Shown one piece after another: positions 16,550 through 25,754 of a stretch of DNA of 64,000 bases. Location: positions 248,001-312,000 of the forward strand of contig NZ_QTKX01000003.1 in the NCBI RefSeq assembly GCF_018424685.1. Direction: 5' to 3'. Within the stretch, counting starts at the first letter, position 1. Each line of letters begins with the position of its first letter. Both the position numbers and the translations under genes were made by a program. Origin of the DNA: Mesobacillus boroniphilus. GTDB taxonomy: Bacteria > Bacillota > Bacilli > Bacillales > Cytobacillaceae. Below the pieces are notes generated by a model. That model made no database searches, was not told the origin of the DNA, and was given only the letters and a program-made list of their open reading frames with translations.

Positions 16550-17536
16550 ATGGACGAAAGAGTAATCAAGTGGGGAATATTAGGAACAGGTCTAATAGCA
16601 AGTGCTTTCGCTAGGGATTTAGCGTTTGCTAAAAATACGGAAAAGGCTGCTGTTGGTTCACGTACAAAAGAGAGTGCTGCCAGGTTTGCGGAGGAGCATG
16701 GCGTTTCACGTGCTTATGGAAGCTACGAAGAACTAGTTCAAGATCCGGATGTCGATGCAATTTATGTTGCTACGCCACACCCTTTTCATAAGGAAAATGT
16801 CTTGGCGTGTCTTCGTGCTGGTAAGGCTGTCCTTTGCGAGAAACCTTTTACCATAAATAGCGGAGAATTAGATGAGATCATTCAGTTTGCCAGAGATAAA
16901 AAGCTTTTCTTAATGGAGGCGATGTGGACACGTTTCCTGCCTCCAATTGTTAAAGTGAGAGAATGGATTGATAGCGGAAAAATTGGCGATGTACTTTTAG
17001 TAAAAGCTGATTTTGGTTATCGTGCACATTGGGATCCAGAGTGGAGATTACTTAATCCTGCCCTTGGAGGAGGAGCATTGCTTGATATAGGGATTTACCC
17101 TGTATCATTGGCCTCGATGATTTTTGGAACAAAGCCAGAGAAGATTCTCAGTACTGCCCATATTGGTGAAACGGGTGTTGATGAACAGTTTTCTATCATT
17201 ATGTCCTATCCTGCAGGAAAGACCGCCACCCTTAACGGCGCATTTCGAGTTGGTCTAACTAATGAAGCTTATATACATGGAACAGAAGGATATATTCGGA
17301 TTCCATCTTTCCACAGTGCCAAGTCAGCAACCTTATATAAGGATGGGGAAGAAGCAGAGACATTTAATGATGACAGAAAGTCGGCTGGTTATGCGTTTGA
17401 AATAGAAGAAGTAGGAAAATGCCTGAGTCAGGGTCTTTTAGAAAGCTCTGTCATTCCGTTGGATGAATCATTAGAAATAATGAAATTGATGGATGAAATT
17501 CGTGGGCAGTGGGGATTAAAATATCCGTTTGAATAA
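16550..17536 (+). CDS. Gfo/Idh/MocA family oxidoreductase
   Basis: A 328-aa NAD(P)-dependent dehydrogenase. Rossmann motif WGILGTGLIA (residues 8-17), substrate/cofactor motif CEKPF (96-100) and a C-terminal GFO_IDH_MocA domain with GGGALLDIGIYPVSLASMIFG (about 174-194). The family oxidises sugars, inositols and dihydrodiols; the sequence resembles the dimeric dihydrodiol dehydrogenase group, but the substrate is undetermined. Monocistronic; a hairpin terminator follows directly. Confidence 0.82.
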   Translation: MDERVIKWGILGTGLIASAFARDLAFAKNTEKAAVGSRTKESAARFAEEHGVSRAYGSYEELVQDPDVDAIYVATPHPFHKENVLACLRAGKAVLCEKPFTINSGELDEIIQFARDKKLFLMEAMWTRFLPPIVKVREWIDSGKIGDVLLVKADFGYRAHWDPEWRLLNPALGGGALLDIGIYPVSLASMIFGTKPEKILSTAHIGETGVDEQFSIIMSYPAGKTATLNGAFRVGLTNEAYIHGTEGYIRIPSFHSAKSATLYKDGEEAETFNDDRKSAGYAFEIEEVGKCLSQGLLESSVIPLDESLEIMKLMDEIRGQWGLKYPFE

Positions 17537-17545
17537 TCTTAATGA

Positions 17546-17575
17546 GAAGCACGGGGACGAATCCCTGTGCTTTTC
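17546..17575 (+). terminator. GAAGCACGGGG-family hairpin terminator
   Basis: GAAGCACGGGG and CCCTGTGCTTTTC pair ten bases after the oxidoreductase stop and are followed by a T-rich stretch. A second, AT-rich hairpin with 13-bp perfect arms follows at 17585-17625 (TTCTTTAACATTA / TAATGTTAAAGAA). Confidence 0.65.
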
Positions 17576-17680
17576 TTATTGGATTTCTTTAACATTAAGC
17601 GGAGAGACAAAATAATGTTAAAGAACAACAAGCATGGAGACGAAGAGTGCTAATAGTAATCAAACATACTATACTTCGTA

Positions 17681-18541
17681 CTATAACCCTCGCTCCTTGT
17701 TAAGGGCCTTCTTCGTCAAGGAGGAAATAACAAAGATGATTAAAACAGCTGCCGAAATTCCAATCATCAATTGCGTGCCCGATATCGGAAAGTTTTCTGC
17801 TAATTGTACTGAGTATGCTAGTAAAGACGCGGTGAAAAATTTTGAGACTGAGGCAATCAGCAAAAATCTTTTTGGGGCTACTTTCCCTATTCCTGCACCT
17901 ACACATATGATCTCATCTGGAAGGATTGGCACGATAAACAGTAGGAACATAATCAATGTTTCATTTTTAGAGACATAGTTTTGATATTTTTCCAGCTGAT
18001 CTTCTTTGATCATCTTTGATGTGAATTTCCTGCCCCCGTATCTGGCGGCAAAAAACATGGCTGTTATCCCCAATAGTGTTCCGAGAAAAGCAATGGCTGC
18101 AGCAGTAGCAGGCCCGAATACAGCACTCGCACCAGGAACGGTGACAGCTTCAGGGATCGGAAGAAGAATTGGCTGGGCAAAGCTAATGAAGAAGAATATA
18201 TATTTGGCTGTTTCAAGGTGTTCATTTAACAACCCTTCAAATCCGTACGTATCAGTAAGGACAATCATTTTTGTCGTATAAAAGATTGCCAGTGCAAGAA
18301 GCAATAGAGCTGCCAAATAAAGTAAGGCCATCCTGTTGACCTTCATAAGTTTTCCCTGCTTCGTAATCAGGAAATATCCATCGATTAACAAAACAATAAT
18401 AACAGAGCTTAAGTAAAGCCATTTATATATTGGCAGAACAGTAGGCAATAATACGGTCAATAAATATAATGACAGGATACTGAGGGCTAAGTGTAGAATG
18501 AATTCCATTTTTTCATTGTGGGTTTCTTTATGTGATAACAA
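17681..18541 (-). CDS. VTT-domain (TVP38/TMEM64, DedA superfamily) membrane protein
   Basis: A 286-aa polytopic membrane protein. Two or three N-terminal helices precede the VTT core: FISFAQPILLPIPEAVTVPG, then GPATAAAIAFLGTLLGITAMFFAARYGGRKF and FLLFIVPILPDEIICVGAGIGK. TTG 18541 has AAGGGG nine bases upstream and is preferred; the first ATG (18508) has no ribosome site. Family members act in envelope homeostasis and some scramble or flip lipid carriers; the role here is inferred only at that level. Confidence 0.75.
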   Translation of the reverse strand: MLSHKETHNEKMEFILHLALSILSLYLLTVLLPTVLPIYKWLYLSSVIIVLLIDGYFLITKQGKLMKVNRMALLYLAALLLLALAIFYTTKMIVLTDTYGFEGLLNEHLETAKYIFFFISFAQPILLPIPEAVTVPGASAVFGPATAAAIAFLGTLLGITAMFFAARYGGRKFTSKMIKEDQLEKYQNYVSKNETLIMFLLFIVPILPDEIICVGAGIGKVAPKRFLLIASVSKFFTASLLAYSVQLAENFPISGTQLMIGISAAVLIIFVISSLTKKALNKERGL

Positions 18542-18779
18542 GTTGGTATTCCCCTTTATTACAATGTCAGTCTGCTTTTTTGCTTGTGTTTACATTATAG
18601 TAAAGGAGCTGATTTGATTCGACGCGCTTAGGGTTGAAACTGCGCTAGGACCTGAGGCTTAATTAATAAGACAGCAGAAACACGATTTGTTATCCGAGAA
18701 AAGCAGCCCTTTGCCTCTTCCAAAGCTTGTAAGAACTGAGAATATTTTATATGATTTGGTTGAAAAGGGGGCATTAGTT

Positions 18780-19382
18780 ATGGTTTGGTTTTTTATTGGA
18801 ATCTTTGCTGCAGATTTATTATTAGGCTTTATGCAGGCACCAGTATGGGCATTTATCGTGGTTAATCTTATTTTTATTGGGGTCTATATGTTCAAAAGTT
18901 TTTATCCGGTTCTATTTGAAAAGAATCCGGAAAAAGTATTGAACTACCTGAAAAATTCAAAGCATCCGCATTTCCCATTTTTTTATTACTTTTTTAACGA
19001 TCAATTGGAAGAAGCAGAACAAAAGCTGTCTCAAATAAAATCTCCGAATTATCAGAGATTGAATCATGTGAACCTGCTTGTAAAAAGGAAGCAATACGAC
19101 GAAGCAGAGGAACTGGCACAAGGTTTAAAAGATAATGTGTATAAATGGTACTCACTCGCTGGTATTGCAATCGAGCGAGGGGATCTGAAGTCGTACAAGA
19201 TATACAGAGAAAAAGTCCGAAACCCTTTTTACAGAAAGCTATTAGAAATGGAAGAAATGGTTCAAGATGGGGAGAAGGAAAAAGTGATTTCTGAATTGGA
19301 AAATTTGATTCCAGATCTGAGAGGGTCCAAGTTGCTTAGCGTTATTGAGTATAAACAAGAGTTGTTAAAAAGAGGGGTATAG
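18780..19382 (+). CDS. Membrane-anchored TPR-like protein
   Basis: A 200-aa protein with two N-terminal membrane helices (VWFFIGIFAADLLLGFM, VWAFIVVNLIFIGVYMF) and a cytoplasmic helical-repeat tail (DQLEEAEQKLSQI, KQYDEAEELAQGLKDN, WYSLAGIAIERGDL), suggestive of TPR-type hairpins. AAGGGGG precedes ATG 18780; an upstream open frame to 18687 is not used. The architecture suggests a membrane scaffold, but no named family is recognised. A hairpin repeat (19383-19410) follows the stop directly. Confidence 0.6.
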   Translation: MVWFFIGIFAADLLLGFMQAPVWAFIVVNLIFIGVYMFKSFYPVLFEKNPEKVLNYLKNSKHPHFPFFYYFFNDQLEEAEQKLSQIKSPNYQRLNHVNLLVKRKQYDEAEELAQGLKDNVYKWYSLAGIAIERGDLKSYKIYREKVRNPFYRKLLEMEEMVQDGEKEKVISELENLIPDLRGSKLLSVIEYKQELLKRGV

Positions 19383-19410
19383 GGAAGCACGAGGAGAATC
19401 CTATGCTTCC
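19383..19410. terminator. GAAGCACGAGG-family hairpin
   Basis: GGAAGCACGAGG and CCTATGCTTCC pair imperfectly, starting at the last base of the preceding gene. It lies between two convergent genes and may terminate both transcripts. Confidence 0.5.
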
Positions 19411-19442
19411 ATTCTAAATTTTAAGTAGACGTCTCGATGCTC

Positions 19443-19610
19443 CTATTCGACTAATCCAAACCCTTTCGCAAAGGAATATGTAAGAAATCCTACGCCGAAA
19501 AGTATAATCAAGAACCTTATAAACCAGGGATATCTGTATGGGTGAAAGAATGAAACGATGCCAATTGCTACAAATAAAATACCTATTAAAAGTGTATGTA
19601 ACATTTGCAT
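19443..19610 (-). CDS. Small two-helix membrane protein, 55 aa
   Basis: The minus-strand frame reads MQMLHTLLIGILFVAIGIV, then HPYRYPWFIRF and LIILFGVGFLTYSFAKGFGLVE. There are two hydrophobic helices with a basic turn, which orients the loop to the cytoplasm. GAAGGATGTGA lies before ATG 19610, and the gene starts 14 bases after the serine hydrolase stop, so the two form an operon. The family is not recognised. Confidence 0.6.
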   Translation of the reverse strand: MQMLHTLLIGILFVAIGIVSFFHPYRYPWFIRFLIILFGVGFLTYSFAKGFGLVE

Positions 19611-19624
19611 TCACATCCTTCAGA

Positions 19625-20638
19625 TCAGTCTCTTTGTTCCTCAATTTCCTTCATAATATCGTAAGCACCACTGGATTTGTTTGAGCATACCACGGCAATG
19701 CTTTGATCAGCTGGATAATAAGCTGAATGAAAGCTGACTCCCGGGTCATAACCCATTACATGGTATTTCAAGACTTGATTGTCCTTCATATTAATCCAGA
19801 CTCCGTAACCATAATATCCTGTTTCATTGACTTGAACGTGGGGAGTCAGTAGTTTGTTCAGTGTTTCCTTACTTAGTAATAGTTGATTGAAAAGCGCCTT
19901 CCACAGTTTAGCCATGTCAGCTGCTGTGACGTATGCGCCTCCGTCAGAACCGCCTTTTACCGGCAGTGAATAGATATTTGTTTTCCAGCTTCCATCTGGA
20001 AGGTCAATATAACCTAAAGCCGTATTCGATGGGAGAGCGTCAAAGGAAAAATAACCAGAATCATTCATCCCCGCTTTATTAAAAATATGCTCCTGAACGA
20101 ATTCAGTAAACTCCATCCTCGAAGCCTGCTCGACAATTAAGCCCAATAAAATGAAGCCTGCGTTATTGTAGTGGAAGGATTGACCGGGAGCGGATTTCAT
20201 TTGCTCATTCTGGAACATGGGTAAGAAATCTTTAAGACTCCTGATGTGATACATCGGTCTCTTAATCCATAGCTCCTCAAAATCATCCATGACATTCTCG
20301 TCAAAATAGTCAGGGATACCGGATGTGTGTGTCAGCAAATGGTGGATTGTAATCTCCTCACTGAAACTGGGAAACTCTATATCAAGGCAATCTGTTAATC
20401 TCGCATCAAAGCTGAGCTTGCCTTCCTCCACAAGCTGGCAGACAGCGATTGCTGTGAAAAGCTTACAGCCAGATGCAATCCCGAACCTGGTCTCCGCGTT
20501 GTTTTCTGACCGATCAGCGCGGTGGGAGTAGCCGGAGCTGGCCGTCAGGATGTGACCGTCCCTGTCATGAACCATTACTGTTCCTGAAAAATCAATCTTT
20601 GCTTGGATTTCTTTAATGCTTTCCCTTAAGTTTTTCAT
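19625..20638 (-). CDS. Serine hydrolase, class C beta-lactamase fold
   Basis: A 337-aa penicillin-binding-protein-like hydrolase. The SxxK motif is Ser56-Gly-Cys-Lys59 (GIASGCKLFTAI), the YxN motif is in SFHYNNAGFILLG, and the third motif corresponds to HVMGYDPGVSFHS. LLTHTSGIPDYF is typical of the group. No signal peptide, so cytoplasmic. Substrates of this family include peptides and esters; beta-lactam resistance is not implied. A 55-aa membrane protein gene follows in the same operon. Confidence 0.82.
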   Translation of the reverse strand: MKNLRESIKEIQAKIDFSGTVMVHDRDGHILTASSGYSHRADRSENNAETRFGIASGCKLFTAIAVCQLVEEGKLSFDARLTDCLDIEFPSFSEEITIHHLLTHTSGIPDYFDENVMDDFEELWIKRPMYHIRSLKDFLPMFQNEQMKSAPGQSFHYNNAGFILLGLIVEQASRMEFTEFVQEHIFNKAGMNDSGYFSFDALPSNTALGYIDLPDGSWKTNIYSLPVKGGSDGGAYVTAADMAKLWKALFNQLLLSKETLNKLLTPHVQVNETGYYGYGVWINMKDNQVLKYHVMGYDPGVSFHSAYYPADQSIAVVCSNKSSGAYDIMKEIEEQRD

Positions 20639-20793
20639 ACTGATTCTCCTAATTTTTTGTGATTATAGTAGCATAGGGTACGTCCACATATTTCCCTCTC
20701 GCTGTTTTTCACCAAAGAGATTCCTCTTGATTCGACAGTTCTACCATAAATGGATATGTCCCAAGGTAGATGGGAATCGATACAACTAATGCC

Positions 20794-21640
20794 AAAATAA
20801 GCTTTTCTGCTGTCCCAGCCCAACCTGTCACAATACCGAGCTTATCTTGACAGCTTTTCTGTTGTCCCAGCTGAACCTGTCACAATACCGTGCGTATCTT
20901 GACAGCTTTACTGCTGTCTCAGCTGAACCTGTCACAAATCCGAGCTTATCTTGACAGCTTTTCTGCTGTCGCAGCTCAACCTGTCACAAATCCGAGCTTA
21001 TCTTGACAGCTTTTCTGATGTTTCAGCTCAACCTGTCACAATTCCGGGCTTATCTTGACAGCTTTTCTGCTGTCGCAGCTCAACCTGTCAAAAATCCGAG
21101 CTTATCTTGACAGCTTTTCTGCTGTCGCAGCTCAACCTGTCACAATACCGTGCGTATCTTGACAGCTTTTCTGCTGTCGCAGCTCAACCTGTCACAATAC
21201 CGAGCTTATCTTGACAGCTTTTCTGTTGTCCCAGCTTAACCTGTCACAAACCCGAGCTTTTCTTGACAACTTTTTTGCTTTCTCAGCTCAACCTGTCACG
21301 ATTCCGAGCTTATCTTGACAGCTTTACTGCTGTCCCAGTCCAACCTGTCATAATTCCGAGCGTTTCTTGACAGCTTTACTGTTGTCGTAGCTCAACCTGT
21401 CACAATACCGAGCTTTTCTTGACAACTTTTTTGCTTTCCCAGCTCAACCTGTCCCAATTCCGAGCTTATCTTGACAGCTTTTCTGCTGTCTCAGCTGAAC
21501 CTGTCACAATTCCAGGCTTATCTTGACAGCTTTACTGCTGTCGCAGCTCAACCTGTCACAATACCGAGCGTTTCTTGACAGCTTTTCTGCTGTCTCAGCT
21601 GAACCTGTCACAATACCGTGCTTTTCTTGAAAATAAGGAA
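20794..21640. repeat. Tandem array, about 16 copies of a 52-bp unit
   Basis: CTTGACA (or CTTGACAACT-type variants) recurs at 20846, 20898, 20950, 21002, 21054, 21106, 21158, 21210, 21262, 21314, 21366, 21418, 21470, 21522 and 21574, always exactly 52 bases apart. A degenerate copy begins at about 20794 and a partial one at 21626. Each unit holds an inverted repeat TTGACAG...CTGTCA enclosing AGCT...CTGC-tgtc-GCAG. Units at 21262 and 21418 share the variant TTGACAACTTTTTTGCTTTC and are three units apart, suggesting block duplication. There are no unique spacers, so it is not CRISPR. The period is not a multiple of three. Confidence 0.9.
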
Positions 21641-21833
21641 TGGGCCCAAGAAGACATTGAAAAGCGGCAAGTGTGATAGAGGTAAACATCGAGGAAGTTT
21701 TTCTTGTGTGAGTAGTAAGATATTGTTTTTCCCCGCTATCAGGACAAAGTATGGCATTATTCAACGTAAAGGCTTTTTTAAACGTCTTTTTCCAGCTCCA
21801 TGTACTATGGCAGTTTTGGCAGGTTGGTATCAT
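21504..21833 (-). pseudogene. CXXC-20-CXXC-type small protein, 3-prime end replaced by repeats
   Basis: From ATG 21833 (AGGA upstream), about 65 residues are protein-like: CQNCHSTWSWKKTFKKAF, CPDSGEKQYLTTHTRK, then a hydrophobic segment SITLAAFQCLLGPI. This matches the family with two CXXC pairs about 20 residues apart and a KQYLT-x-KSRK motif. Here the second pair is CPDS, so one zinc ligand is lost. From about 21640 down to 21504 the frame runs through copies of the 52-bp array, which has displaced the natural C-terminus. It is probably non-functional. Confidence 0.6.
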
Positions 21834-22037
21834 GAATCCATCCTAATATTCGGTGATTTTATCGTATCATTAACTTGCCATGCTGGTCAGTTATTCACTG
21901 TGATTTTTAAAAAGAGAGGCGAGGGAGTTGCCTTATGCTTCCGGCATTCCTTATAAGAAAGGGAACAAGGGGTACGTCATTGAAACTTTATGAAGGCTAA
22001 TTCGTATATAGTAGTACTAATTATAAGGGGTTTTAGT

Positions 22038-23708
22038 ATGGGGAATATGATTCTTTTTTCACTTTTGGTTGGATTGGCTTCTGCACTGGTTCTGATTCCT
22101 TTTTCAAATAGGGAAGATTACAGTGGGAAAGTGAAATCGTTGTTATTGATTGCTGCGATTGTTCTTTTTACACTTGGGACTTTTACGTTTTATTACATGT
22201 TTAATTTAGACCGGAATCTTTCTTCTTTGTGGCCGATTGCGATTGTCCTCACGTTTGGCGGAATGTTTTTTGCGGCTGGGAAGGAGCAGATGGTTAAAGG
22301 GAGCTTGTTTTTGCTGAGCTTGCTTGTAGGTGTGTATTTTATGATTGCTTTTCTTTTTAACGCTGAGGAAAAATATGAAACGGCGAAGATGGCGGAAAAG
22401 ATGGAGATCTCGACATTTGATGAAAAGGAAACCCCGGCGAGTGTCCCTCCTCATTTTGCACGTAATAAAATGAAAAAGGCGTTCGGCCAGGTTCCAAATA
22501 CAAGTTATTATGAGCTTGGGAATCTGCAGATCCAGAAGGTCAATGGAGAGTATGTCTATATCGCTCCTGTTGAATTTTCGGGCTTTTTCAAATGGTGGAA
22601 TGGCGAGTCTACACCGGGGTATTTTACCATTAGTGCCACCGATTCATCAGCAAACCCGAAATTCAAGAAGTCAGATATGATTTATACACCTTCTTCATTT
22701 TTTAATAAAAATATCGAACGCCACATCCGAATGCAGTATCCAGAGTCCATCTTCTACGGAGACACCCAGCTAGAGGTCGATGATGAAGGAAAACCTTATT
22801 ATATCAGGACTTTCGGCGAATTCATCTCTGCCCGCAACGGCTTTAAAGTGAAAGGGATTGTGGTCGTTGATCCAAAATCGGGGGGGACGAAGGCGTATGC
22901 TTTGGCAGATGTGCCTGAATTTATCGATGGCGCAGTTTCTCCGGAAGCCGTCAGCCTGAAAAATAGCTATTACGGTAATTACATTCATGGTTATTGGAAC
23001 AGTGTGTTTGGCAAAACGGATGTGAAACATCCTTCAGATGAAGGAACCGAAGCCCAGGTCAGCCCGATTTTCGATGAAAATGGCGATATGTATTACTTCA
23101 CCGATTTTACCAGCCCGAAAGAAGGAGTCGACTCCATGCTCGGGTATTCGCTGACGAACTCAAGGACAGGGAAAGCGACCTTCTATACGGGGAATCTCGA
23201 GGAGTCCTATATGGATTCCGAAGGGGCCTTACAAATTATTGAGAAGAAATTCATCGAGAAAAAGTGGCATGGTGAAATGCCGATTCTTTATAATTTCTAC
23301 GGAGAAGCAAGCTGGTTGACGCCGGTGCTTGATTCGAATGGGTTCCTGCAAAATTACTTTATCGTATCTGCAGCAAACCCGGAGATTTCGTCTTATGGAA
23401 ACACTCCAAATGAAGCATTGAGAAAGTATAAAACCGCATTGCAGCATGGCGGCGGAACGGTGGATGGCAGTTCGAAGGCTAAGGAAAAGCAGGCGAGCGG
23501 TACCGTATTGCGCGTCTACAAAGAAAAAACAGGCGATTACACGATTGTTTCGATCCTGCTAGATAATAAAAAGAACTACATCGTCTCATCAGAAACCAAC
23601 CCACTGGCGATTTATGTAAAAGAAGGCGACCAAGTAAATATCAAATACATGGATACCGGCGAAACCTTCCTGCCGGTTAAAGAGTTAGTGATACAAGGAT
23701 TGGAATAA
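22038..23708 (+). CDS. Large membrane protein, function unknown
   Basis: A 556-aa protein with four N-terminal membrane helices in the first 115 residues (MILFSLLVGLASALVLI, LLLIAAIVLFTLGTFTFYY, LWPIAIVLTFGGMFFAA, SLFLLSLLVGVYFMIAFLF). A large extracytoplasmic or soluble domain of about 430 residues follows, rich in beta structure, with repeated motifs such as YYxLGNLQIQKVNGEYVYIAP and DENGDMYYFTDFTSP. ATAAGGGG before ATG 22038 decides this start over 21990. It ends with an OB-like segment (TGTVLRVYK...YVKEGDQVNIKY). No named family is recognised. Monocistronic with its own terminator. Confidence 0.65.
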   Translation: MGNMILFSLLVGLASALVLIPFSNREDYSGKVKSLLLIAAIVLFTLGTFTFYYMFNLDRNLSSLWPIAIVLTFGGMFFAAGKEQMVKGSLFLLSLLVGVYFMIAFLFNAEEKYETAKMAEKMEISTFDEKETPASVPPHFARNKMKKAFGQVPNTSYYELGNLQIQKVNGEYVYIAPVEFSGFFKWWNGESTPGYFTISATDSSANPKFKKSDMIYTPSSFFNKNIERHIRMQYPESIFYGDTQLEVDDEGKPYYIRTFGEFISARNGFKVKGIVVVDPKSGGTKAYALADVPEFIDGAVSPEAVSLKNSYYGNYIHGYWNSVFGKTDVKHPSDEGTEAQVSPIFDENGDMYYFTDFTSPKEGVDSMLGYSLTNSRTGKATFYTGNLEESYMDSEGALQIIEKKFIEKKWHGEMPILYNFYGEASWLTPVLDSNGFLQNYFIVSAANPEISSYGNTPNEALRKYKTALQHGGGTVDGSSKAKEKQASGTVLRVYKEKTGDYTIVSILLDNKKNYIVSSETNPLAIYVKEGDQVNIKYMDTGETFLPVKELVIQGLE

Positions 23709-23721
23709 AGATAAACAATTA

Positions 23722-23767
23722 GTGCCTGATTCCTGATGTTATATTGCACCCAGGCTCAGGCACTTTT
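23722..23767 (+). terminator. Intrinsic terminator
   Basis: GTGCCTGA (23722-23729) pairs with TCAGGCAC (23756-23763) and is followed by TTTTGATTTT. Confidence 0.65.
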
Positions 23768-23851
23768 GATTTTGGAAAATAGGGATTATGGAAAACTCGA
23801 GGAACTAAGAAGTATTATTGTGAGGATATTTAAGAGAGTGGCTATAAAATC

Positions 23852-24505
23852 CTATTGTTGTTTTTCATTCAGAATCTCTAAAACATCCTGATGCTGCTTC
23901 TGAACATTGGAAACATGCTTGATCTCACTTGAAAGTTCTGATTTCGTTTCATCAAGCTTCTTCATTAGACTGCCATAGTAAAAAGCCACTTCTTTCCTTA
24001 TTTCACTCTGTTCTGCTAATAAAGACTGCTGGCCTTTACTCAATTCACTCTGTTTTGATAGTAAAGAGTGTTGGCCTTTTCTTAAATCACTCTGTTCTAT
24101 TTGTAAAGATTGCTGGCCTTTGCTCAATTCACTCTGTTCTGCTAATAAAGACTGCTGGCCTTTGCTCAATTCACTCTGTTTTGATAGTAAAGATTGCTGG
24201 CCTTTGCTCAATTCACTCTGTTTTGATAGTAAAGATTGCTGGCCTTTGCTCAATTCACTCTGTTTTGATAGTAAAGAGTGTTGGCCTTTTCTTAAATCAC
24301 TCTGTTCTATTTGTAAGGATTGCTGACCTTTCTCTAAAGTGCCTATACGAATCTCCATAGAATCAAACCGAGCATCAACTGAATCAAATCGCTTATCAAC
24401 AGCATCAAACCGCGCATCAACTGAATCAAACCGAGCATCAACTGAATCAAAACGCTTGTCCATGGAATCCAAACGATCTAAAATCTTATTCAATATTTCC
24501 TCCAT
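23852..24505 (-). CDS. Repetitive coiled-coil protein
   Basis: A 217-aa protein built from heptads. Residues 10-50 repeat a seven-residue unit close to DSVDARF six times. Residues 58-165 repeat a 14-residue unit close to KGQQSLLSKQSELS eight times. The C-terminus (KLDETKSELSSEIKHVSN...) is also a coiled coil. It predicts a long rod, with no membrane segment. AAGGAGGTGA lies just before ATG 24505. The repeats are almost identical at DNA level (42-bp and 21-bp periods), so copy number should vary between strains. The family is not named; tail-fibre-like or cytoskeletal scaffolds are possible, without evidence. Confidence 0.7.
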   Translation of the reverse strand: MEEILNKILDRLDSMDKRFDSVDARFDSVDARFDAVDKRFDSVDARFDSMEIRIGTLEKGQQSLQIEQSDLRKGQHSLLSKQSELSKGQQSLLSKQSELSKGQQSLLSKQSELSKGQQSLLAEQSELSKGQQSLQIEQSDLRKGQHSLLSKQSELSKGQQSLLAEQSEIRKEVAFYYGSLMKKLDETKSELSSEIKHVSNVQKQHQDVLEILNEKQQ

Positions 24506-24721
24506 CTCATTTCACCTCCTTCTCTATGGATTTATTATACCCAGTCCAGTAAAATAAGTCAGCACAAAAAGTATGTTCTTCCAGCAGAATGAGGAACTCA
24601 GGATAGGACTGCTTGTTTAAAAGGGCATGTCGTAAAACGGTACAACCGTCCTTCAAAAAAAGGTGTTTTTCTATATAATGTAGAAATTAATATGCACATT
24701 GAATGGGAGGCACCAATACAT

Positions 24722-25726
24722 ATGTCCTTAAGTAAATCTAGTGAATTAAAACTTCGAGATATTATAATTCCAGAAGATTATGAGCAGCTTGCAGATCTTC
24801 TTAATATGATTGAACCAGGATCTGCATCCGCTCAATCCCTTGAAGAGGAAGATCGGCAAATGCCATCAACATCTAATTTGAAAATAAATGAAGATGGTTT
24901 ATTAGTTGGTTTCGGGAGAACAAGAGTTATTGCTAAGAATGTAAAGGGGCAGATAATTGGCTATGGTGCTTCTTTCCGGGCTCCATGGGTGGATCCGGGG
25001 AACGTCGGAAGCGTCTTCTGTGTTCACCCTGATTTCCGTGGGAAAGGGATAGGAGAAAGGATACTGGCGCATCTTGAAAATTGGGCGAATGAGCAACAAG
25101 CATCTGTATTATCCTCTATCGTAATGGATTGGATTGATGATTCGCTTCCATTTGTGCAAAAGCGTGGCTTTTCGGTAGACGCTCATGTATTCGATTTAGA
25201 ATTGGACGTCAATCAATTTAACTATGCAAAATATGCTAATATAGTTGAACGTGTCGCCAAGTCAGGCATTCAGTTTACTACTTTAGCTGACCTGACGGGT
25301 GAGGATTCAGAATCTAAATTGTATGAGTTATGTGTAGAGACATCCAAAGATAACCCTGGTCAATATTCCAGCCTTCCTCCTTTTGAGCAATGGAGGAAAG
25401 AGTTCCTGCCGGAAGACAACTCGCGCAAGCAATGGGTTTTTCTCGCAGTTGATGGTGAGCGTTTCGTTGGTTTGACTCAATTATTCAGCACGGAAGATGA
25501 TGCGGTGTTTTATACAAACTATACGGGTGTCCAAAAGGATTATCGGGGACGGGGAATTGCAAAAGCGTTGAAATTATTATCTATTGATACCGCGATTAAA
25601 TCAGGGGCACATACAATGACCACTGACTCGGAGGAACAGAACGCCCCGATGCAGCATATTAATAGAAGCTTTGGATATATTCCTGGAAAAGGCCACTACC
25701 GTATTTTAAAGCAATTAAGAAAATGA
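24722..25726 (+). CDS. Tandem-domain GNAT acetyltransferase
   Basis: A 334-aa protein of two GNAT folds. The acetyl-CoA motif A of the first is VHPDFRGKGIGERIL (about residue 105) and of the second VQKDYRGRGIAKALKLL (about residue 275). Start ATG 24722 has GGGAGG upstream, which excludes a ten-codon longer form. The substrate is unknown. It is the first of three consecutive GNAT genes on this strand, probably an operon with ydbC at its end. Confidence 0.78.
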   Translation: MSLSKSSELKLRDIIIPEDYEQLADLLNMIEPGSASAQSLEEEDRQMPSTSNLKINEDGLLVGFGRTRVIAKNVKGQIIGYGASFRAPWVDPGNVGSVFCVHPDFRGKGIGERILAHLENWANEQQASVLSSIVMDWIDDSLPFVQKRGFSVDAHVFDLELDVNQFNYAKYANIVERVAKSGIQFTTLADLTGEDSESKLYELCVETSKDNPGQYSSLPPFEQWRKEFLPEDNSRKQWVFLAVDGERFVGLTQLFSTEDDAVFYTNYTGVQKDYRGRGIAKALKLLSIDTAIKSGAHTMTTDSEEQNAPMQHINRSFGYIPGKGHYRILKQLRK

Positions 25727-25754
25727 TTTATCACTGTTGAGGGAAGGGATTGTC

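Noticed and set aside
20794..21640. Possible CRISPR array
   Set aside because: Whole 52-bp units repeat with no unique spacers, and no cas genes are present.
21618..21956. 112-codon plus-strand frame beside the array
   Set aside because: Opposite strand of the truncated CXXC-type gene; no ribosome site and no protein-like pattern.
23929..24360. 143-codon plus-strand frame with repeats
   Set aside because: Antisense of the repetitive coiled-coil gene, which itself has a strong ribosome site.
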